The translations under genes were made by a program, and so were the position numbers. Under the pieces are notes generated by a model. It had not been told where the DNA came from. It saw only the letters and a program-made list of their open reading frames with translations, and did no database searches. From assembly GCA_041917975.1 (NCBI GenBank), contig JAYRWN010000037.1:1-6571 (forward strand): 6,571 bases of DNA. Reading direction: 5' to 3'. Source of the stretch: JAYRWN01 sp041917975 (GTDB lineage Bacteria; Bacteroidota; Bacteroidia; Chitinophagales; Saprospiraceae). Shown piece by piece: positions 1 through 6,230 of the stretch (the first letter of the stretch is position 1; the number at the start of each line of letters is the position of its first letter).

Positions 1-375
1 CATTACGGTAAATGTATTGGGGTGCTCATTACCTAACGTTTGCCCAAATATTATTTTTGCTTTTTCTAATAATTCCTTCGCGCCCTGATAATCTCCGAGG
101 TCTTGAAGTACTAATGCCAGATTCGAATAACTAACTGCCGTGGTTGGATGCTCGGGGCCAAAATTTTTCTCAGCTGATATTTTTGCTTTTTCTAATAATT
201 CCTTCGCGCCCTGATAATCTCCGAGGTCTTGAAGTACTAATGCCAGATTCGAATAACTAACTGCCGTGGTTAGATGCTCGGGGCCAAAATTATTCTCAGC
301 TGATATTTTTGCTTTTTCTAATAATTCCTTCGCGCCCTGATAATCTCCGAGGGCTTTAAGTACTAATGCCAGATT
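1..375 (-). repeat. Near-identical 126-bp tandem repeats encoding TPRs
   Basis: There are three in-frame units of 126 bp (42 codons) at 375-250, 249-124 and 123 to the edge. Each starts NLALVL and continues LGDYQGAKELLEKAKI, the kinesin-light-chain type of TPR. Units 1 and 2 differ at only four bases. Units 2 and 3 are identical over the first 72 bases and then diverge, unit 3 ending FGQTLGNEHPNTFTVM. TPRs normally diverge far more than this, so the array has recently duplicated or been homogenised. Confidence 0.92.
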
Positions 376-1563
376 ATTCTGTAGTATATTAATTTCATTT
401 TCGTCAGAAAATGAAATTTGTTTTAATAAATGTTTTCCAAAAACTACCCATTGAAATTTATCTATTGGATTGTCTATATTTTGGTCAACTGAAAGCAAGC
501 GACTTAATGATTCAATAAGAGGAGCAAGATCACTAAACGAAATGGAAACCGAATGTTTTATTACATCACCAACAATTCTGTGTAATTTATATTCTTTTGT
601 TGTTTGGTTATGGAGTAACCAGCCTTTGGCAGTTAATTTTGAGAGAATTTTTTGAATATTGATTTGCTGTTGGTCAACTCCGGGCGAAAGTATGGTTTCA
701 ATGGTTTTACAACTTAAATAATAAGATGGTAAATAATAAAACTGTCTAAGCAGCCATTTTTCATCATCACCTAATCTGCTCAAATCAAAAATGGATGCTA
801 AGTATGACGTAATTTTCTCAATTTTACCCCGGTGCCTTGTAGTAACATCGACATAATAGTTCTCGCCTATGGTGTTTATGGTTTTTTGTACATCCAAGCC
901 ATCATTTTGAGCTGTTTTTGACAGTATTTCAATAGTTAACGTGTGGTATTCCAATTCTTTTACAATTTTACCAATTTCAGTGTCAGATATTTTTTCCTGC
1001 TTATAATGAAGTTTAAATAAAGCAATTGACTGATTTTCGTCTAAAAAATCAAGTTCCTTTACATCAAAATCTTCAAGCAAATGCCTGGAAGTAGCTAAAA
1101 CATGCCAATGAGGCGGGTGAGGTAAATAATTTTGATATTGCAAAATGTTTTCTTCTGCATTATCAATAATTAATATGGATTGTTCAGAATTCTCATGCCA
1201 TAATCTTTTTAGTTCAGTTATGATCTCAATAAAATATTCAAAGTATGTTTTGCCTTCTAAATGAATATTTAAACTTTCTGTTAAACCAGGTGTTTGAATA
1301 AAATCTGTAATGAAATCACCGGTACTGATACTTATCCAAACAAGATGTTTGTAATCCTGATTGTACTTGGTGATATACATCTGAGCCAGGGTGGTTTTTC
1401 CGATTCCCCCCATGCCATTAACGAGCACTACTTGGGCATTTTTCATTAGTCTTTGGCGGATATCATCCAAATCATTTTCTCGTTGTATTGTTTTCTCGCT
1501 ATACAATACGGGAAGGTTAGCGGTTAATTCTTTGCTTGGATCGCGTATATATGGCTGCCTTAA
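1..1563 (-). CDS. NB-ARC / TPR (NLR-like STAND) protein, NTPase and sensor part, runs off left edge
   Basis: This is the NTPase and repeat part of an NLR-like signalling protein. Seen in the translation, in order: a pre-P-loop segment RDPSKELTANLPVLYSE; a Walker A motif GMGGIGKTT at 1416-1390; a Walker B SILIIDNAEE at 1179-1150; an RNBS-B/sensor-like HVLATSRH at 1104-1081; a helical and winged-helix-like stretch ending near YKLHRIV (about 585-565); then TPRs of 42 residues from 375 to the edge. STAND proteins of this type bind a ligand through the repeats and oligomerise through the NTPase to trigger the N-terminal effector; many bacterial ones act against phage. The frame opens right after a stop at 1566-1564 and has no convincing start (first ATG at 1446, only ten codons before Walker A). 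It is therefore most likely the continuation of the gene beginning at 2068 after a +1 shift. The C-terminus lies outside the window. Confidence 0.88.
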
Positions 1564-2068
1564 CTAAATGAATGATTTTTTCGGTGTCTTTTTTTATTTC
1601 AGCAATCTTGTTTATTACATCTTCAAGTCTTGCAGCATTTGTAAATATTTTTTCTTTGTAATTTTCTTCGACAAAGAGTGATTTCAGTATTTTATCAGTA
1701 TTAACCTTTTCTAAAAAAAGATTATAGAAACGGGATAACTCCCCTGTTCCTGGCTTAAAAATATTGGGATCCTTTTCAAAATTTTCAACAAGCAACTCTG
1801 TTGAACCTGTCCCAAACAACATATGTTTACTAAGTAAATCGAAAAGTATTTGTGATTGGTAAAATGGAAATTTATTTAAGGGGCCTTTTTTAGTAGGACT
1901 ACTCTTTTCATAATCCTGAATTGTTGCAATAATGCATTTAATCAATCTTTCTTCATACTTTGTGGTAGGATTTATTCTGCGCCAAATTCTATTATACCAA
2001 ATTTCATTCTGGACAACATGTTCAAATATACTTTTTGCAATAAAAACAACAATATTTTCTGGGAGCAT
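1517..2068 (-). CDS. N-terminal domain of the NB-ARC/TPR protein, separated by a frame break
   Basis: This 183-residue frame begins with ATG at 2068 and ends at TAA 1519-1517, overlapping the NB-ARC frame by about 45 nt. It is mostly helical. It has a hydrophobic start (MLPENIVVFIAKSIFEHVV), a middle with KFPFYQSQILFDLLSKHMLF, a block FKPGTGELSRFYNLFLEK, and ENYKEKIF followed by a heptad-like helix rich in I, K and E (about residues 145-168). I do not recognise a named enzyme domain, and I see no catalytic motif. Its place directly before an NB-ARC domain suggests an effector-associated or adaptor domain. The frame ends YTRSKQRINR just where the other frame reads RDPSKELTANLP, so I read the two as one gene with a +1 frameshift. 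There is no obvious ribosome binding site, which is common in Bacteroidota. It could still be a separate small partner protein. Confidence 0.7.
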   Translation of the reverse strand: MLPENIVVFIAKSIFEHVVQNEIWYNRIWRRINPTTKYEERLIKCIIATIQDYEKSSPTKKGPLNKFPFYQSQILFDLLSKHMLFGTGSTELLVENFEKDPNIFKPGTGELSRFYNLFLEKVNTDKILKSLFVEENYKEKIFTNAARLEDVINKIAEIKKDTEKIIHLVKAAIYTRSKQRINR

Positions 2069-2081
2069 CTTGTATTAATTT

Positions 2082-2303
2082 TTAATTCGTTATCACTTCG
2101 ATATATTCGCTAATTTTTGTATCACTCTGCAGTATTTTGATCAAACGATGCTCCTGGTTCACTCATCTAAATGGTTTTGCATCACCGATAAGTATACATT
2201 GGTCACCGAAGTAATAAGACCTGATCATTACCCCAGGTTGAATGGATAAGTTCTTACGCCTCCGGCGTTGTGTATATATAGTCTGTAGTGCATCAGGTGG
2301 CAT
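2082..2303 (-). pseudogene. Small unidentified open frame with one in-frame TGA, upstream of the NLR gene
   Basis: An open frame starts at ATG 2303 (it can be followed upstream to a TGA near 2345). It reads MPPDALQTIYTQ, a basic RRRRK patch, then VMIRSYYFGDQCILIGDAKPFR to a TGA at 2165-2163. The same frame then continues VNQEHRLIKILQSDTKISEY to TAA 2084-2082, only 13 nt before the NLR start. The composition on both sides of the TGA looks protein-like, which suggests a short gene interrupted by one nonsense codon; a shorter start at 2228 is possible. I recognise no family. Chance openness over this length is quite possible, so this is a weak call. Confidence 0.25.
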
Positions 2304-2383
2304 GGGTATACATTGTTCTGCTTCAAATATAATTCGGGAGTATCACACACCAACAAATAATGGAGAACTATTTATGTGTTATC

Positions 2384-2460
2384 CAGGGAAAGAGCCCGGC
2401 TTGAACCTGGCCATCTAAGCAGCGCCACCGGACACGGCCGTTTTTAACCTGGCCACAAAC
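2384..2460. other. GC-rich patch with a direct repeat, no gene seen
   Basis: This stretch is clearly richer in G and C than its surroundings. The 10-mer AACCTGGCCA occurs at 2404-2413 and again at 2446-2455, and short self-complementary words (CCGG, GGCC) lie between them. I see no coding frame, no tRNA fold and no transposase remnant. The rest of 2304-2620 also shows nothing I can assign. Confidence 0.3.
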
Positions 2461-2624
2461 ACCCACCTCGTAATAAGCTGATCTTAGGTGTATAAAGAGT
2501 CAACGCAAAGACCTTAATCTCTCTGATGTCCTGTAATTAAGTGGCTCACTTTGCTCCGGAATACCCAGCCAGGCGCGAGGGGTCGCAGGTATTATGGTTT
2601 TAGCTTTACCAGCCAAGTTTAAAA

Positions 2625-2729
2625 CGATGGAAGGTTTACCTTCTGAGCGTAAGCGATGGAAGGCCTGCCTTCTGAGCCTAAGCGATGGAAGGCCTGCCTT
2701 CTGAGCTTTAGCGATGGAAGGGCGGGCTA
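2625..2729. repeat. 29-bp tandem repeat array with palindromic units
   Basis: CGATGGAAG begins at 2625, 2654, 2683 and 2712, a regular 29-bp period. The two central units are nearly identical (CGATGGAAGGCCTGCCTTCT then GAGC and TAAG). Unit 1 has TTTACC in place of CCTGCC, and unit 4 diverges after CGATGGAAG. Each full unit holds a short palindrome (GAAGGCCTGCCTTC in units 2 and 3) able to form a hairpin. The array sits about 35 bp beyond the lipoprotein stop codon. There are no spacers, so it is not a CRISPR array. It could act as a transcription end or a recombination hotspot; neither role is shown. Confidence 0.85.
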
Positions 2730-2761
2730 CTCGCTTGTAACCAGTTACTTAATTATTTCTT

Positions 2762-4024
2762 TTATTTCTTTTCATACAATTCAATTTCGAACTCCTGAGT
2801 CATAAATCCATAAAATTCACCAGTCCGATTTATATAATCACCTGCAAAAAGGATCGTTCCTTCCAGCCCGTTATCTGAAATCCAAGCTGCGGGCATTTGC
2901 AACAAATAGCAAGTATGTTTATCTCCTCCCCATTGTTCGTTATTATAAAATATCGACCATGGACCCCAGGGATTTTCGCTCTCGTATAATTGTAGCTCGG
3001 AATGCCAGTTCCACTTTTTAAAGGCATCGGGGGTAGCATCTTCTTTATGTGGAAAAACATCGCTGTTTATTGCCAGAATATATCGGTTTATAGCCTTGTT
3101 GTACGATATTGTAGGGTGCCCCACATGTTCTTTGTCAGTAAAAACAGGTTTGGCTGCCGTCAGGTCTTTGCCCCAGCTAACATTTTGTCCATTGATGCCA
3201 ACTACAAACGACCATGCTTGCCGGTTTAGCAAGCTGTCGCGGTGCACCCTGCCCATAAAAACATTGTCGCCGGTTGCCCAGCTGCCATCGTCAGAAATAG
3301 CATAAATGCATGGTTGAAATGCAGAGGGAACCTGCGTATTTCCGGGACCAAAGGTTAGAAATGCCGGAGCACCAAATTTTGGGGCAAAAAACTGTGGAGT
3401 GGTTTCGTTGGGCAGGTTGCTCCATGTTTTGCCCAAATCGTGCGAAACAATAATACCCGCTACCCCTCCATTGCGAGAATAAGCATCAATAAAGCCCATA
3501 TTATACCCAAGTGTCGAATCGAGGTCGTGCCAGGGGTTGTACTCGCGGATGCGCTTGTATAAGGTATCCGGATGTATGGGTTTGGAAGGTATATTCCAGT
3601 CGTAATCGTACACACTAACTTACAAAGCCGAATCTACCGCCACTATACCACACACATAGCGCCGCATATAATCGTTGGGGATGTGCTTACGAAAATCGTA
3701 AAACTGAAAGTTATTTACTTGCTCCACGATATGCTCAGGGGGTGTTCCGGTAGCTTTCAATAAGTGAGCATACCAATCGGGCTCGTCAAAATTACGGCCG
3801 TCATCGTCTATCACATATATATTACCATCGATACCCCAAGTCCACCAGTGCATATCCGAACCGGTTCCGGGATAGCGATAGGGTCCACTGGTAAAGGAAA
3901 AGCTTTTAATATATGTACTTTTTGGATAGGGGATTTCTCTATGGAAATATTTAAATTCTTGCTTTTTGCTGCAACTTAAAACAAAACAACTTCCTGCGAG
4001 TAAGCATTTGAAAAAGATTTTCAT
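2762..4024 (-). pseudogene. Lipoprotein with sialidase-like (Asp-box) beta-propeller, interrupted by in-frame TAA
   Basis: Two frames, 4024-3620 and 3613-2762, are in the same register and separated only by TAA at 3622-3620. Together they form one gene of 420 codons including the stop. The N-terminus MKIFFKCLLAGSCFVLSCSK is a lipoprotein signal with a VLS-C lipobox (Cys18), so the product would be tethered to a membrane outside the cytoplasm. The body is rich in aromatic and Gly/Asp residues, with GSDMHWWTWGIDGNIYVIDD (residues about 55-74), an Asp-box SHDLGKTW at about codon 194, and NPWGPW. This pattern is typical of five-bladed propellers of the DUF4185/glycosidase-like kind, so carbohydrate binding or cleavage is plausible but not proven. 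The stop falls in ...VDSAL-stop-VSVYDYDW and needs only one base change from a Tyr codon. Restart at GTG 3613 would give a protein without a signal. The promoter was probably displaced by the intron ending 23 nt upstream. Confidence 0.85.
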
Positions 4025-4047
4025 GCTGTATTATTAAATTGGGCACA

Positions 4048-4786
4048 ATCGGGTCACGCAGGGGAATTTCACCCCCACATTCTCCCGGAACCATACCCCG
4101 AAAAACGGGGCAGGCGGTGAAAATATCCCTTCATACGGCTCTTCCAGTTTAGTTACAAATGTAATTCTTTATCATTTCGGATATACCATTTTATTGGCTA
4201 TAACAATGTTTAAAAATTGAAGACCATCCCATTGCTGATTGTCAGTAAATTGTAGACGTAAACTAGCTTAGCCCTTCGTTCCTCTTTCATTACAAAAGAT
4301 TCATCACTACTACGACTAAGTCTGCCAGTCTGCCGCCTATATCTCATGCACATCCTTCCATGTTTACTTCCTCTTTCGATTTTGTAAAACGATATAGACT
4401 TCACTTGTTCCATAAAACAGCTTGTGTAATTGTCTTGCCAACTTAACCCCGGTTGCCATGTATCCAATAATCAGGTGACCGATACATTCTGTCGCAGATA
4501 CAAACGTAACCACCTGCTTTTCTCCATCATTTTGCCCTTTCGGGGCTTCATCATTGGTTCACTTTCGTTCAACTCACACTACACTCACCTACAGTAATCT
4601 GGTCACCATTTTTCCTTATCGCTCACTACCGCATCATTTCCGTGTACAGCAGCAAGTGGTGTTTTGGTAACTTCCCCGGAAGGACGTCACCGGAAGGCCA
4701 CCGGAATAACTTTTCATTCCGCTCTTCCATCAGTAAAAGAGCATTCTACTACTCATGTTTCAGTTGAGTGTAGATTCAAGTCACAC
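4048..4786 (-). mobile_element. Group II intron without reverse transcriptase ORF
   Basis: On the minus strand the element begins GTGTGACTTGAAT, matching the group II 5' consensus GTGYG. It ends with domain V (4141-4088, starting GAGCCGTATG and closing GTATGGTTC) and domain VI (4087-4050, outer stem CGGG/CCCG, inner GGGG/CCCC). A candidate branch A at 4054 lies seven nucleotides from the 3' end, CCCGAT. Proposed EBS1, ACGTTT (4507-4502), is exactly complementary to the last six bases of the 5' exon, AAACGT (4792-4787), which fixes the 5' splice site. The element is only about 739 nt long. The domain IV region (about 4275-4145) holds no reverse transcriptase, so mobility or splicing would need a maturase in trans. 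Short open frames inside are structural RNA, not genes. Structural class is not assigned. Confidence 0.85.
4088..4141 (-). ncRNA. Group II intron domain V with 20-nt hairpin insertion
   Basis: The outer strands GAGCCGTATG (4141-4132) and GTATGGTTC (4096-4088) pair well. The apical part is TGAAGG-GATA-TTTTCA with a GNRA loop, as in ordinary domain V. Ordinary domain V is 34 nt, but this one is 54 nt. The extra 20 nt (4116-4097) lie near the conserved bulge of the 3' strand and contain the self-complementary CCCCGTTTTTCGGGG. The catalytic core is probably disrupted. Confidence 0.75.
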
Positions 4787-4913
4787 ACGTTTTCGGGCTT
4801 GGAGTAGTGGCGGATTTTTAGCACAAATTTTCAATTGAATTATTGCTGTTGAACTTTGCAGAAATGTTGCATAGAAGTACTTCGGCCGCCATATTGCCAA
4901 ACCGCTGTTAGTG
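4787..4913 (-). repeat. attC-like hairpin, larger part, interrupted by the group II intron
   Basis: On the minus strand a left arm CACTAACAGCGG...TTTGGC...GGCGG (4913-4886) is matched by a right arm CCGCC...CTCCAAGCCCG (4813-4794). TTGG pairs with CCAA and GGCGG with CCGCC, enclosing about 70 nt. The right end, GAAAACGT, is cut by the intron at 4787/4786. Rejoined to the 3' exon at 4047 it reads AACGTTGTGCCC, placing a GTTG core opposite the left CTAAC core, as in integron attC sites. The TfoX_N stop codon lies inside the left core. The cores deviate from the strict RYYYAAC/GTTRRRY consensus, so I call it attC-like. Confidence 0.55.
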
Positions 4914-5271
4914 GCTGGGCTTTTTCGGTTTCTTACTTGATTTTGCATTCTTATTGAAGTCAAGTGCAAGGTTTATCCAATAGTCAAAGTCGGCTTGTGA
5001 TTTCATCCCGTTTTCGTCTATCATTATGTATCCTTTCATTGGTCGTTTAGTGAAATCCATAGTTCTACAACCAACTTTCTCAATTTCTATTTATTTCTAT
5101 TTCGTGAAGTGCTGGGTCAATACGGCACATTAGTTCGTCTTTGATGATACCAACACACATTTTTTTGTTGTACATAAATGTCAATCCACCCATCATTTCT
5201 TTTTCTTCAACGTTGGGTAGCTCAACAAATATTTGTCTAACTCGGTTTGCTAAATGTTCATCGTAAGTCAT
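4908..5271 (-). pseudogene. TfoX N-terminal domain protein, frameshifted by a 10-bp duplication
   Basis: The first frame starts at ATG 5271 and reads MTYDEHLANRVRQIF, then EKEMMGGLTFMYNKKMCVGI and DELMCRIDPALHEIEI, before ending INRN-stop at 5080. This is the start of a TfoX_N domain. A second frame downstream carries the rest: EKVGCRTMDFTKRPMKGY, then QADFDYWINLALDFNKNAKS and a Lys-rich tail, ending at TAA 4910-4908. At 5083-5102 the 10-mer ATTTCTATTT is present twice in tandem. Removing one copy restores a continuous 117-residue protein through HEIEIEKVGC, and the total length then divides by three. TfoX_N proteins of this size are stand-alone and of uncertain role; they should not be equated with the competence regulator TfoX/Sxy. 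The start overlaps the upstream SRPBCC stop as TAATG, so the pair is translationally coupled. Confidence 0.88.
5083..5102. repeat. 10-bp tandem duplication inside the TfoX_N gene
   Basis: ATTTCTATTT occurs at 5083-5092 and 5093-5102 with no gap. It adds ten bases to the coding sequence, which accounts for the frameshift. Confidence 0.9.
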
Positions 5272-5714
5272 TATTTTTCAGCGTAAGTTTTTAAGCCGTT
5301 TAGAAATTTGTTAATGCCTGAATTGAATTGTTTGCCTATCATCATTTTGTCCATAAGAATACCAAGAATACCAAATTTAACGGTGTATTCCATTACTTGT
5401 TGCACTTTGGTTGAGTTTCCAATTTTCTGAAAACTGTAAGTATGTTTCAAACCCTTGATTGGAAAAGAACAGTCAGTAAGTTGATAAGCAAATTCTTCGT
5501 TTGGTTTGAAAATGGTAATCTTTTCGTCAAACCAATTTTTGCCGTCTTGCATTTGCACTTTTCTTTTGGCATCAAGTCCTGTCTTGTTTTCAGAAATAAG
5601 TGTTGCCTTTTTTACGGTTGGGTCTGTCTTGTCCAATAGTTCAAGGTCTGTGAGTATGCTCCAAATTTTATCAATTGGTGCATTGATTGTAATGTCGTTA
5701 ATTAATTTGCCCAT
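5271..5714 (-). CDS. SRPBCC-family (START-like/polyketide cyclase) protein
   Basis: This complete 147-residue protein starts MGKLINDITINAPIDKIWSI, the classical first strand and helix of the SRPBCC fold. It continues with KWFDEKITIFKPNEEFAYQL-like strands (here KNWFDEKITIF) and a C-terminal helix (FNSGINKFLNGLKTYAEK) that would close the hydrophobic cavity. Proteins of this superfamily bind lipophilic ligands or act as small cyclase-like enzymes; the ligand cannot be read from the sequence. An AAGGAA ribosome binding site lies six bases before the ATG, unusually clear for this phylum. A TAnnTTTG promoter lies further upstream. The stop overlaps the TfoX_N start, so the two genes form an operon. 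It is divergent from the HxlR regulator and probably its target. Confidence 0.85.
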   Translation of the reverse strand: MGKLINDITINAPIDKIWSILTDLELLDKTDPTVKKATLISENKTGLDAKRKVQMQDGKNWFDEKITIFKPNEEFAYQLTDCSFPIKGLKHTYSFQKIGNSTKVQQVMEYTVKFGILGILMDKMMIGKQFNSGINKFLNGLKTYAEK

Positions 5715-5741
5715 TTTTATTTCCTTTTAAATTGTAAGCTG

Positions 5742-5773
5742 CAAAGATAACAAAATCTACTTTAATTATGCAA
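5742..5773 (-). promoter_or_regulatory. Bacteroidota-type promoter for the SRPBCC-TfoX operon
   Basis: On the minus strand TATCTTTG (5749-5742) matches the -7 consensus TAnnTTTG. A TTG (5773-5771) lies 21 bases upstream as the -33 element. The start of transcription would fall about 20 bases before the ribosome binding site. The HxlR product may bind in this 86-bp divergent gap. Confidence 0.6.
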
Positions 5774-5788
5774 GTGGTTTATTTTTTT

Positions 5789-5796
5789 TATTTTTG
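5789..5796 (+). promoter_or_regulatory. Possible -7 element for the HxlR gene
   Basis: TATTTTTG matches TAnnTTTG but lies only four bases before ATG 5801, and no good -33 box is visible. If used, the transcript would be almost leaderless. The T-rich setting makes a chance match possible. Confidence 0.3.
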
Positions 5797-5800
5797 CATT

Positions 5801-6223
5801 ATGAAACAAGTAAAAAGAAAGTCAGATTGTCCGATAAACTTTGCATTAGAGATATTTGGTGACAGATGGACATTTCTCATTGTTAGAGATTTGATGTTTA
5901 AAGGAAAGCACTTTTATGGCGAATTTTTGTTGGCAGATGAAGGAATATCTACTAATACTTTAGCTGATAGATTGTCAATATTAGAAAAGAACGGAATCAT
6001 AAGTAAGTCCAATGACCCGAGCCACAAACAAAAAGTTAGATATAGCCTTACCAAAAAGGGAATTGATTTAGTTCCTGTCTTGGTTGAAGTCATAATGTGG
6101 TCAGCAAAATACGATAAACAGTCAGCCGTAGAAAAAGCATTTGTCAAAGCTGTAAAAAAGGATAAAGTAGGTTTGATTTCTGAAATTACAAGTCGGCTTG
6201 TTGATGAGTTGGGTGTCTCATAG
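5801..6223 (+). CDS. HxlR-family winged-helix transcriptional regulator
   Basis: The 140-residue protein starts MKQVKRKSDCPINFALEIFG and continues DRWTFLIVRDLMFKGKHFYG, the signature start of HxlR-type regulators. Next come the recognition-helix region ISTNTLADRLSILEKNGII and the wing KQKVRYSLTKKGIDLVPVL. These proteins bind DNA as dimers. The conserved Cys (here Cys10, in CPI) is the redox or electrophile sensor in characterised relatives such as HypR and YodB. The frame extends upstream to an ATG at 5768, but the extra residues MQVVYFFYFCI look non-native and overlap the candidate -7 element, so I prefer 5801. It is divergent from the SRPBCC-TfoX operon, the usual arrangement for a local repressor or activator. 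The stop lies seven bases before an attC-like hairpin. Confidence 0.9.
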   Translation: MKQVKRKSDCPINFALEIFGDRWTFLIVRDLMFKGKHFYGEFLLADEGISTNTLADRLSILEKNGIISKSNDPSHKQKVRYSLTKKGIDLVPVLVEVIMWSAKYDKQSAVEKAFVKAVKKDKVGLISEITSRLVDELGVS

Positions 6224-6230
6224 CCTTGCC

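Noticed and set aside
470..655. Plus-strand 61-residue frame as a gene
   Set aside because: It is antisense to the well-supported NB-ARC/TPR frame and has no recognisable features.
1566..2068. TIR, CARD, protease or nuclease effector domain at the NLR N-terminus
   Set aside because: I see no motif of any of these, so I leave the domain unnamed.
2385..2430. tRNA on the minus strand, because of a GGTTCAAGCC T-loop-like word
   Set aside because: The T-arm stem does not pair properly, and no acceptor or anticodon stem can be built.
2625..2729. CRISPR array
   Set aside because: The 29-bp units are directly adjacent with no unique spacers, so this is a tandem repeat.
3002..3979. Several plus-strand frames across the lipoprotein gene
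   Set aside because: All are antisense shadows of the lipoprotein coding sequence, which has a clear signal peptide and propeller motifs.
4210..4467. An 85-residue minus-strand frame as a gene
   Set aside because: It lies wholly inside the group II intron RNA domains, has no family resemblance, and is best explained as structural RNA read as protein.
4781..4969. A 62-residue minus-strand frame as a gene
   Set aside because: It runs in the wrong frame through the end of the TfoX_N gene, across the hairpin and into the intron 5' end.
5768..5800. Upstream ATG as the HxlR start
   Set aside because: The added residues are hydrophobic and unlike the family start, and they overlap the candidate -7 element; the family normally begins close to the CPI motif.
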